This document shows positions 1 through 6,287 of a DNA stretch of 10,509 nt, piece after piece (the first letter of the stretch is position 1; every line of letters begins with the position of its first letter). Source of the DNA: an uncultured Muribaculaceae bacterium (GTDB lineage Bacteria > Bacteroidota > Bacteroidia > Bacteroidales > Muribaculaceae); assembly GCA_938039795.1 (NCBI GenBank), contig CALHWU010000049.1, forward strand, positions 1 to 10,509, written 5' to 3'. The notes under the pieces were generated by a model. The model saw only the letters and a program-made list of their open reading frames with translations, was not told the origin of the DNA and searched no databases. A program made the position numbers and the translations under genes.

Positions 1-461
1 CCTGCAAAGAAGCCGATTTTGGTCCATTTTCCTGCATCGGCCGACGACTGCTGGGCACCGGTATAGTTACCTACTCTGAACTGACTTTCCACCTGTGACG
101 CCTTGATTATACCTACGATGCCAAACGGCAGGCAGCAGAAGAGCGTGACAAGAATAGACTCTACAAGCCACGTCTTGGGGCATATGCCGTTGCTTGGCTG
201 AGGAGCGAACGGCGTCTGAGAACCGAAAGGAACCTGTCCGGGCTGCTGCTGACAGTTCGTGAAACCGCCATTGGGAAGAGTCGATGGAGCCTGAGCCCCT
301 CCGAGCACGTATGCGTTCAGCTCGGGAACCTGTCCGGCCTGTATCCATTCCGTCATTCCTTCGCACCACACGAGCGAAGAAGGAGTGATGCCTCTCGAAG
401 CCAGTTCATCAGGGGTGAATGGCCCTTCTTTTTGTCCGTTATTAGCGAGATAATACTTCAT
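1..461 (-). CDS. GYF_2 (DUF4339) + CD225/dispanin membrane protein, partial (C-terminus beyond window)
   Basis: This reading frame starts at ATG 461 and stays open to the left edge, giving 153 residues without a stop. Residues 2-48 look like a GYF_2/DUF4339 domain: an initial KYYLANNGQKEGPF, then LVWCEGMTEWIQA with the typical tryptophans W32 and W39. Residues 55-92 are a linker rich in Pro, Gln, Gly and Asn. From residue 95 a CD225/dispanin domain begins: PKTWLVESIL, a hydrophobic helix with CCLPFGIVGI at 109-118, and the polar loop ending in YTGAQQSSADAGKW. The second expected membrane helix starts at the left edge. GYF_2-CD225 proteins are common in Bacteroidetes and the domain is shared with animal IFITM proteins, but the bacterial role is not known. 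The start codon overlaps the glycosyltransferase stop as ATGA (461-458), so translation is probably coupled. The family call is firm and the function is not. Confidence 0.85.
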   Translation of the reverse strand, partial: MKYYLANNGQKEGPFTPDELASRGITPSSLVWCEGMTEWIQAGQVPELNAYVLGGAQAPSTLPNGGFTNCQQQPGQVPFGSQTPFAPQPSNGICPKTWLVESILVTLFCCLPFGIVGIIKASQVESQFRVGNYTGAQQSSADAGKWTKIGFFA

Positions 462-1249
462 TGCTTATTTGTGTTATGATTGAACAATTGTTTTTCGAGT
501 CTGTTGCGGCGGATGAACCGTGGGATGAACTGCAGGTGCCGGAGCAGGGCTGTCGGCAATCCATAGTAGCGGCTCATTATACGGAAGCGCTCGATCAGCG
601 ACGCCTTGCGGTTGGCTGTAGTCATCCCTTCGGCAAGATAATCCACAAGTGTGCGGTCGACATATACATTTCTGCGGGAATGCTGCAGGCAACGTATACA
701 CCATTCATAATCTGCCGAAAACCTATAGGAGGTGTCAAACGGCGATACTATCTTGGAAAGAACGACAAATGCCTGATGGCACACGAGCATACCGTGAGAG
801 AAACTGTCGAGTGTCAGCTGATCGGGCGCTTTCAGATGCCTGTCGGCAAGCCGTTGCCCGGTAGAGTCTACTATGTCGGTCTGACCGTAGACGATCCCTG
901 GGAAATCGTTGTCTTCAATTGCTTTGTTAAGTATCGAAAGCGTGTCGGAAGAGTGAAACGTATCTCCGGCGTTGAGAAAGATCAGATAGTCGCCGGTAGC
1001 CCTGTCAATGCCTTTGTTCATGGCGTCATAAAGTCCATTGTCGGGCTCGCTTACAATATTGACATCTATGTCGTTGCTCCCTTTCGTCGCTTCGAGCGCT
1101 TCCTGAGGGGTACCGTCGCTCGAAGCACCGTCGACCACGAGGTATTCAAAATCACGAAATTTCTGGCCGATGACACTGCGCGCAGTCCGTCCGATTGCTC
1201 CTGCGGCATTATAACTCACTGTTATTATGGAAAATCGTCTGGCACCCAT
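458..1249 (-). CDS. Glycosyltransferase family 2 (WcaE/WcaA-like)
   Basis: A 263-residue protein that should transfer a sugar from a nucleotide-sugar donor onto a glycan or lipid-linked acceptor at the cytoplasmic face of the membrane. The GT-A fold is clear: FSIITVSYN at 6-14, VVDGASSDGT at 38-47, EPDNGLYDAMNKGI at 68-81, and the metal-binding DXD-like motif NAGD at 93-96, preceded by the strand YLIFL. SADYEW at 178-183 matches the acidic region that carries the catalytic base in this family. The C-terminal 60 residues are basic with no clear membrane helix. The overall pattern resembles the colanic-acid WcaE-type subgroup, but donor and acceptor cannot be read from sequence. The gene starts 10 nt after the small exported protein and ends in an ATGA overlap with the GYF_2-CD225 gene. 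No other polysaccharide genes are visible beside it. Confidence 0.9.
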   Translation of the reverse strand: MGARRFSIITVSYNAAGAIGRTARSVIGQKFRDFEYLVVDGASSDGTPQEALEATKGSNDIDVNIVSEPDNGLYDAMNKGIDRATGDYLIFLNAGDTFHSSDTLSILNKAIEDNDFPGIVYGQTDIVDSTGQRLADRHLKAPDQLTLDSFSHGMLVCHQAFVVLSKIVSPFDTSYRFSADYEWCIRCLQHSRRNVYVDRTLVDYLAEGMTTANRKASLIERFRIMSRYYGLPTALLRHLQFIPRFIRRNRLEKQLFNHNTNKQ

Positions 1250-1259
1250 AAGCCGATAG

Positions 1260-1583
1260 TTATTTCATCATGATCTTTCGTGCCCATCGCGAGCATTTGA
1301 CGATATAGAGACCGCGTTTAAGCTCGAGCTGTGCGGAGTCGCCCGCTTTGACATCTACTCTTTTCACGAGCTGCCCGGTAATGCCGTAGACATGGAAGGT
1401 TTCAGCAGTGTCAGGGGAGGCTTTTATCGTCAGAACGCCATTATCCGCCGACATTGACGGCTCACCGATTCTCGCGTTGATTGCACTCGCTCCCGCCGAG
1501 GCCTGCACGTCGGGGCCTGCAGCAAGCATTGTCCCAAATGTAGCTGCAAAGACAAAGCATATTGTGAGAGCGCGTATATGCAT
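1260..1583 (-). CDS. Small exported protein with T9SS-like C-terminal sorting domain
   Basis: A 107-residue protein. Residues 1-22 form a signal peptide (basic R4, then a hydrophobic stretch about 6-22); cleavage is likely after A22 or around A28-A30. Cys9 is within the hydrophobic core and is a poor lipobox, so a lipoprotein is unlikely. Residues 47-107 resemble the type IX secretion C-terminal domain: VLTIKA at 50-55, FHVYGITGQLVKRV at 63-76, LKRGLYIVKC at 88-97 and a basic end ARKIMMK. In the family this domain directs large cargo proteins across the outer membrane. Here there is almost nothing between the signal peptide and the domain, which is odd. The ATG at 1583 is supported by an in-frame TAA 18 nt upstream. 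It is the first gene of a three-gene operon, 10 nt before the glycosyltransferase. The domain call is by pattern only; a remnant of a larger gene is possible. Confidence 0.7.
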   Translation of the reverse strand: MHIRALTICFVFAATFGTMLAAGPDVQASAGASAINARIGEPSMSADNGVLTIKASPDTAETFHVYGITGQLVKRVDVKAGDSAQLELKRGLYIVKCSRWARKIMMK

Positions 1584-1598
1584 GATGTTTCGGATCGA

Positions 1599-1690
1599 TT
1601 ACAAGTCAACTGGGATGCCAGATTCTGTTCAAGCCATTCCTGACTTCATGCCGCCCAAAGTCGCTGCAGGCTGGCAGACAGAGCTTGTAA
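1599..1690 (-). other. Possible folded 5' leader of the minus-strand operon
   Basis: Between the predicted start of transcription and the ATG at 1583, three nested inverted repeats can pair: 1599-1605 with 1684-1690 (7 bp, TTACAAG/CTTGTAA), 1616-1621 with 1671-1676 (6 bp, TGCCAG/CTGGCA) and 1642-1646 with 1658-1662 (5 bp, GACTT/AAGTC). The stems are separated by unpaired stretches. Each alone could arise by chance in about 120 nt; the nesting makes a folded leader plausible. I do not recognise a known riboswitch. Confidence 0.3.
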
Positions 1691-1708
1691 GAACTGACAA
1701 TCGCTTTG

Positions 1709-1739
1709 CAAAAATACTAATTCATGGCGAATGTACAAA
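1709..1739 (-). promoter_or_regulatory. Bacteroidetes-type promoter for the minus-strand operon
   Basis: Read on the minus strand, a -33 element TTTG (1739-1736) is followed after exactly 19 nt by a -7 element TATTTTTG (1716-1709), fitting TAnnTTTG. Transcription would start near 1704-1706, leaving a leader of about 120 nt before the ATG at 1583. This long leader is described separately. Confidence 0.65.
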
Positions 1740-1767
1740 ATAATATACACTTAATTTGTAGCCGTGT

Positions 1768-1798
1768 TTTGCAAATTGCCTAATAATTTGTACCTTTG
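1768..1798 (+). promoter_or_regulatory. Bacteroidetes-type promoter for the glycogen operon
   Basis: A -33 element TTTG (1768-1771) is followed after 19 nt by a -7 element TACCTTTG (1791-1798), an exact fit to TTTG-N19-TAnnTTTG. The transcript would start near 1801-1803, giving a short leader of about 26 nt before the ATG at 1829. That leader has an A-rich stretch (AGAAAGAA) rather than a clear Shine-Dalgarno site, as is usual in this phylum. Confidence 0.75.
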
Positions 1799-1828
1799 CC
1801 CTCCGATTAAATCACATTTGAGAAAGAA

Positions 1829-3496
1829 ATGGAACAACCAGCAGTAGCACTCGACCTGCTTATAGAGACCAGTTGGGAAGTCTGCAACAAGATCGGAGGC
1901 ATATATACTGTGCTCTCCACCAAGGCTGACACACTCCATAAGCTATACAAGGACAAGGTGATTTTTATCGGACCCGACGTGTGGTCTGAGCAGAACCCTT
2001 CGCCGTACTTTATCGAATCGCCTGCAGTGTTAAAGGGATGGATGTCATCGGTTGAATTGCCTTATGGTATCAAGGTGAGGGTCGGTAGATGGGATGTACC
2101 CGGAAAACCGATGGTGGTGCTTGTGAAATTTGATACGATGTATGCACATAACGATGTGCTTTTCGGAGAGATGTGGCAACGTTTCGGAGTCGATTCCCAG
2201 CATGCCTATGGCGACTATGGCGAAGCATGCGCTTTTTCCCATGCGGCAGGAATCGTGATCGAATCACTCTGCGGCTATTACAAGGTCACTCCCAGATCCC
2301 ACAAAAATGTCATAGCTCATTTTGATGAGTGGACCACAGGCATGGGCCTCCTTTATGTCAAATGGAAATTACCCCAGGTCGCCACAGTGTTTACCACTCA
2401 TGCCACCAGCATAGGACGCAGCATATGCGGAAACGGCAAGCCTCTCTACGGCCAGCTCCATAATTACAATGGCGACCAGATGGCCCGCGAACTAAATATG
2501 GAGGCGAAGCACTCTCTGGAGAAAACGGCTGCCCATCAGGCTGATTGTTTTACTACTGTCAGCGAGATTACCGCAATAGAATGCGAGCAGCTGCTTGACT
2601 TGCGTCCGCAGGTAGTGACTCCAAATGGTTTCGAGCAGAATTTCGTTCCGCCGAAAAGCCGGTTCAGGAAGGAGCGCCAGTCGGCCCGCAATCTTCTGCT
2701 TGACGTCGCTTCATCTCTCATAGGCCGCGAGCTGCCCTCCCATGCCATGATAGTGGCCACGTCGGGGCGCTGCGAATACCGCAACAAGGGCATAGATGTA
2801 TATCTCGATGCGGTGGAAGCTCTCGGGCGTCGCAACCCTCGCCGGGAAACTCTTGCGTTCGTCATGGTGCCGGCCTGGTCGAAAGCAGCCCGCGAAGATC
2901 TTATAAGAGCCATGGAGGAGGGCCATGAAGGATGGCATCGCCTTCCTGATCCCGTCATCACGCATACGCTCAACAATCCAGACAGCGATCCCATCATCAA
3001 CCGCATCCACGCGATCGGTTTCAGCAACTCGGCCGAGAGCCATGTCAATGTAATATATGTGCCATGCTATCTGAATGGCGCCGACGGCATTTTTGATGCA
3101 GCCTACTATGATCTGCTCATCGGCATGGATGCTACGGTTTTCCCGTCGTACTACGAACCCTGGGGGTACACTCCTCTTGAAAGTATAGCTTTCGGAGTGC
3201 CCACGGTGACGACTTCTCTTTCGGGATTCGGCCAGTGGATACTGTCGACTACCGACAATCAATTCGATTCGTGCGGCGTCAACGTTGTCGGACGAGGCGA
3301 CTACAATTATTCCGATGTAGTCGATAATATAGCGCGGACTCTCTCATATCTGAATGACTGCGACGAAGAGGAGACCGCCAAAATATCTTCTGCGGCCATG
3401 CACACGGCTACTCGTGCTGCCTGGAGCTATTTCATAGCATATTATATCGATGCGTTCGAGATCGCTCTCGCCAACCGCAACACCAACAGAAAATAA
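1829..3496 (+). CDS. Glycogen synthase, GT3 (eukaryote-like) type
   Basis: A 555-residue cytoplasmic enzyme that lengthens alpha-1,4-glucan chains. Sequence features match the animal/fungal GT3 family rather than the bacterial GT5 GlgA: EVCNKIGGIYTV at 17-28, HFDEW at 164-168, FTTHATSIGR at 188-197, AAHQADCFTTVSEIT further on, GRCEYRNKG at 313-321 (R314 and K320 at the expected donor-phosphate sites), and FPSYYEPWGYTPLES at 438-452 with the paired acidic residues E443 and E451. GT3 enzymes use UDP-glucose, so that donor is inferred here. Fungal and animal members are about 700 residues and carry a C-terminal arginine cluster that binds glucose-6-phosphate; the tail here ends soon after residue 480 without such a cluster. 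A Cys (C315) stands where the eukaryotic GRYEY motif has Tyr. It is first in an operon with the phosphorylase. Confidence 0.93.
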   Translation: MEQPAVALDLLIETSWEVCNKIGGIYTVLSTKADTLHKLYKDKVIFIGPDVWSEQNPSPYFIESPAVLKGWMSSVELPYGIKVRVGRWDVPGKPMVVLVKFDTMYAHNDVLFGEMWQRFGVDSQHAYGDYGEACAFSHAAGIVIESLCGYYKVTPRSHKNVIAHFDEWTTGMGLLYVKWKLPQVATVFTTHATSIGRSICGNGKPLYGQLHNYNGDQMARELNMEAKHSLEKTAAHQADCFTTVSEITAIECEQLLDLRPQVVTPNGFEQNFVPPKSRFRKERQSARNLLLDVASSLIGRELPSHAMIVATSGRCEYRNKGIDVYLDAVEALGRRNPRRETLAFVMVPAWSKAAREDLIRAMEEGHEGWHRLPDPVITHTLNNPDSDPIINRIHAIGFSNSAESHVNVIYVPCYLNGADGIFDAAYYDLLIGMDATVFPSYYEPWGYTPLESIAFGVPTVTTSLSGFGQWILSTTDNQFDSCGVNVVGRGDYNYSDVVDNIARTLSYLNDCDEEETAKISSAAMHTATRAAWSYFIAYYIDAFEIALANRNTNRK

Positions 3497-3534
3497 GAAA
3501 ACAAAACATACCTAATCACAATTTGTATCAACGT

Positions 3535-6090
3535 ATGAAAATTCAGGTAAGCAACTCCAACGCCCCCCTCTGGCACGAGGCTACCGTCAGCGCAGATCTT
3601 CCTGCCAAGCTGAAGCCTCTCGAAATCATTGCCAAAAACCTATGGTGGGTCTGGAACAGCGATGCTAAGAACCTTTTCCGCGACATCAATCCCGACATGT
3701 GGAGAGCAACAGGTGAAAACCCTGTGATGCTCCTGCAGCGCCTCTCCTCCGAGCGTCTTGAAGAGATGCTCAAGAATCCTGAAATGATGGGACGTATCGA
3801 GCGCGTCTACAAGAGCTTCAACGACTATATGTCGAAGCCCATGCGTAAAGATATCCCGTCGGTATCATATTTCTCGATGGAATATGGTCTGTGCAACTGT
3901 CTCAAGATCTATTCCGGCGGTCTCGGCGTCCTCGCCGGCGACTATATTAAAGAGGCTTCCGACAGCCGTGTCGACATGACGGCAGTCGGCTTCCTGTACC
4001 GTTATGGGTATTTCACCCAGACTCTTTCAGTCGACGGTCAGCAGATAGCCAACTATGAGCCTCAGAATTTCAACCAGCTCCCCATCGAGCAGGTGACCGA
4101 TTCCGAAGGCAAACCGATGATTCTTGAGGTGCCATATCCGGGCCGTATAGTCTACTCGCACATCTGGCGCGTCAACGTAGGCCGAATGAAGCTTTACCTC
4201 ATGGATACGGATTTCGACCTCAACAGCGAATACGACCGCTCAATCACTCACCAGCTTTACGGCGGCGACTGGGAGAACCGCATCAAGCAGGAGTATCTCC
4301 TTGGCATAGGCGGCATGCTCATGCTCAAGAAGCTCGGCGTCAACTCCGACCTCTATCACTGCAACGAAGGTCATGCCGCTCTTCTCAATCTGCAGCGTCT
4401 GGTCGACTACGTTCAGGAAAAGGGTCTTGATTTCAATACCGCTCTGGAAATAGTGCGCTCCACTTCGCTCTATACCGTCCATACCCCCGTGCCTGCCGGC
4501 CACGATTATTTCGACGAAGGCCTTTTCGGCAAATACATGGGCGAATTCCCAGCCAAGCTCGGTATATCCTGGGCAGATCTGATGAACATGGGCCGTGAGA
4601 ATCCTGATACCAACGAACGATTCTCCATGAGCGTGTTTGCGCTCAACACCTGTCAGGAAGCTAACGGTGTGAGCTGGCTCCACGGAGAGGTGTCAAAGAA
4701 AATGTTCGCAGGCATCTGGAAGGGATACTCCTGGGAGGAGAGCCATGTCGGCTATGTCACCAACGGTGTCCACATGCCCACATGGGCCGCTTCGGAATGG
4801 AAAGCATTCTATGCCGACCGTCTGGGTGAGCAGGTATTTGAGCATCAGAGCGATCCCAAAGCGTGGGAAGGCATCTTCAATGTCAGCGACGAGGACATCT
4901 GGGAGATGCGCATGCGCATGAAGAACAAGTTCATCAACTTTGTAAAGCGCGACTTCAAGGCCAAATGGCTTGCCAATCAGGGTGATCCTTCGGCTGTAAT
5001 GAGCATCGTGGATAAGATCAACCCCAATGCGCTGATCATCGGTTTCGCTCGCCGCTTTGCCACATACAAGCGTGCTCATCTGCTTTTCACCGATCTCGAC
5101 CGTCTTGCCAAGATTGTCAACAATGAGCGTTTCCCCGTTCAGTTTGTGTTCTCAGGCAAGGCTCATCCGGCCGACGGAGCAGGTCAGGGCCTGATCAAGC
5201 GTATCATGGAGATCTCGCGCATGCCGCAGTTCCTCGGAAAGATCATCTTCCTGGAGGACTACAACATGATCGTGGCAAAGCGTCTTGTGACTGGTGTGGA
5301 TATATGGCTCAACACTCCGACACGTCCTCTGGAGGCCTCCGGCACATCCGGTGAAAAAGCCGAGATGAACGGCGTGCTCAATTTCTCCGTGCTCGACGGA
5401 TGGTGGTATGAAGGCTACAAGTTCGATGAAAAAGCCGGATGGGCTCTCACCGACCGCCGTACATTCACCGACCAGGCACAGCAGGACAAGCTCGACGCAG
5501 CCACAATCTACTCAATGCTTGAGAATGAGATCGTGCCTCTCTACTTCGAAAAGAACTCCAAGGGTTATTCGCCCAAATGGATCCAGTATATCAAGGGATC
5601 AATAGGTCATATCGCTCCCCACTTCACCATGACCCGCATGATCAACGACTACATCGAACGGTTCTACGTGCCCGAAAAGAAGCGTTCATCCGCTCTGAAG
5701 GCCGATGACTTCAAGCTCGCCAAGGAGATCGTGGCTTGGAAAGAGAGCATCGTAGAGAAATGGGACGGAGTCAATGTCATTTCTCTTGATGTCAAGGAGG
5801 CCAATCCCAACCTCACAGGAGAAAAGCTCAACGTGACCGCCGTGATCGACACCAACGGTATCGGCAAGGATCTCGGTCTGGAGTATGTGTCGTATCGTGT
5901 AGAGGATGGAGTAGAGCATCTTTACGAGACTAAGCCTTTCAAGGTGACAAAGGCCGACGGCAACGTCCTGACATATCACCTTGACGAGAAGGTGCGCGAT
6001 ACAGGCGTGTTCCGTTACGGATTCCGTCTCTATCCGATCAATCCCAATCTGGCGCATCGTCAGGACTTCGCTTACGTGCGTTGGATCTGA
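3535..6090 (+). CDS. glgP: Alpha-glucan (glycogen/maltodextrin) phosphorylase, GT35
   Basis: An 851-residue PLP-dependent enzyme releasing glucose-1-phosphate from alpha-1,4-glucan ends, of the shorter bacterial/archaeal phosphorylase group. A DUF3417 domain opens it (about 1-110, with NLWWVWN). Then come FSMEYGL at 113-119, YSGGLGVLAGD at 126-136, VHTPVPAGHDYF at 315-326, the phosphate/PLP region GFARRFATYKRA at 503-514, and EASGTSGEKAEMNG with K608 as the PLP-binding lysine. The C-terminal part, about 735-851, is a beta-rich extension ending in FAYVRWI. I chose ATG 3535; a TTG at 3523 is in frame but adds only four residues. It follows glycogen synthase by 38 nt with no convincing promoter or terminator between, so the two are co-transcribed. 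Codon use is strongly biased (CGT/CGC for Arg, AAG, CTC/CTT), suggesting high expression compared with the genes downstream. Confidence 0.95.
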   Translation: MKIQVSNSNAPLWHEATVSADLPAKLKPLEIIAKNLWWVWNSDAKNLFRDINPDMWRATGENPVMLLQRLSSERLEEMLKNPEMMGRIERVYKSFNDYMSKPMRKDIPSVSYFSMEYGLCNCLKIYSGGLGVLAGDYIKEASDSRVDMTAVGFLYRYGYFTQTLSVDGQQIANYEPQNFNQLPIEQVTDSEGKPMILEVPYPGRIVYSHIWRVNVGRMKLYLMDTDFDLNSEYDRSITHQLYGGDWENRIKQEYLLGIGGMLMLKKLGVNSDLYHCNEGHAALLNLQRLVDYVQEKGLDFNTALEIVRSTSLYTVHTPVPAGHDYFDEGLFGKYMGEFPAKLGISWADLMNMGRENPDTNERFSMSVFALNTCQEANGVSWLHGEVSKKMFAGIWKGYSWEESHVGYVTNGVHMPTWAASEWKAFYADRLGEQVFEHQSDPKAWEGIFNVSDEDIWEMRMRMKNKFINFVKRDFKAKWLANQGDPSAVMSIVDKINPNALIIGFARRFATYKRAHLLFTDLDRLAKIVNNERFPVQFVFSGKAHPADGAGQGLIKRIMEISRMPQFLGKIIFLEDYNMIVAKRLVTGVDIWLNTPTRPLEASGTSGEKAEMNGVLNFSVLDGWWYEGYKFDEKAGWALTDRRTFTDQAQQDKLDAATIYSMLENEIVPLYFEKNSKGYSPKWIQYIKGSIGHIAPHFTMTRMINDYIERFYVPEKKRSSALKADDFKLAKEIVAWKESIVEKWDGVNVISLDVKEANPNLTGEKLNVTAVIDTNGIGKDLGLEYVSYRVEDGVEHLYETKPFKVTKADGNVLTYHLDEKVRDTGVFRYGFRLYPINPNLAHRQDFAYVRWI

Positions 6091-6131
6091 TGACAGATTG
6101 ACCGGAAATAATCCGCGTAATAACACCCCCG

Positions 6132-6167
6132 GGTCGGCTGCAAGGAATCTTTTTCCTGCAGCCGACC
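6132..6167 (+). terminator. Terminator-like hairpin after the glycogen operon
   Basis: A perfect 11-bp GC-rich stem (6132-6142 with 6157-6167) continues past one bulged A into four more pairs (6144-6147 with 6153-6156), closing a 5-nt loop. It lies 41 nt after the phosphorylase stop. The following bases (TGTCGTTTATCG) hold no real T tract, so it may be a weak intrinsic terminator, a transcript-protecting 3' end, or both. Confidence 0.65.
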
Positions 6168-6253
6168 TGTCGTTTATCGAACGTTTTGCATGTCAGAGTG
6201 CGTATTTCATACAAAAAACCTTATGGCTGCGGCCTCATAGGGGAAATTTTTAG

Positions 6254-6261
6254 TAATTTTG
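6254..6261 (+). promoter_or_regulatory. Probable -7 box of the ftsY operon promoter
   Basis: TAATTTTG fits the Bacteroidetes -7 consensus TAnnTTTG and lies 26 nt before the ftsY ATG, after the terminator-like hairpin. No good TTTG is found 19-21 nt upstream (the region reads CTGCGGCC), so the -33 element is weak or absent. The rest of the gap 6091-6287 shows nothing else I can name. Confidence 0.5.
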
Positions 6262-6287
6262 CTACAAATAATTACGAAACTCACAAA

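Noticed and set aside
229..337. A 13-bp direct repeat (GGAACCTGTCCGG) at 229-241 and 325-337
   Set aside because: Both copies encode GQVP within one gene, in or beside the low-complexity linker; only two copies, so no repeat element is inferred.
461..1273. A 270-codon open frame on the plus strand spanning the glycosyltransferase gene
   Set aside because: The minus strand encodes a clear GT2 enzyme with all motifs. The plus-strand product has no recognisable domain and is a mirror effect of codon bias.
1629..1649. A six-codon minus-strand frame (MKSGMA) in the leader of the minus operon, considered as a leader peptide
   Set aside because: It is too short to distinguish from chance, has no run of regulatory codons and no ribosome binding site.
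2711..3262. Long antisense open frames opposite the glycogen synthase gene (also 2536-3048)
   Set aside because: Their products are low-complexity or basic and without family signatures, and the sense strand carries conserved GT3 motifs throughout.
3523..3537. TTG at 3523 as the phosphorylase start
   Set aside because: The ATG at 3535 gives the family-typical N-terminus (MKIQVSN), and the four extra residues have no support.
4240..4683. A 147-codon antisense frame opposite the phosphorylase gene (others at 4693-5079 and 5686-6126)
   Set aside because: No domain or start context is seen, and the sense gene is highly conserved across these intervals.
6186..6287. An upstream extension of FtsY from a TTG at 6186
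   Set aside because: It would place the predicted -7 box TAATTTTG inside the coding region and gives a sequence unlike FtsY; ATG 6288 begins with the expected amphipathic MGFFDLF.
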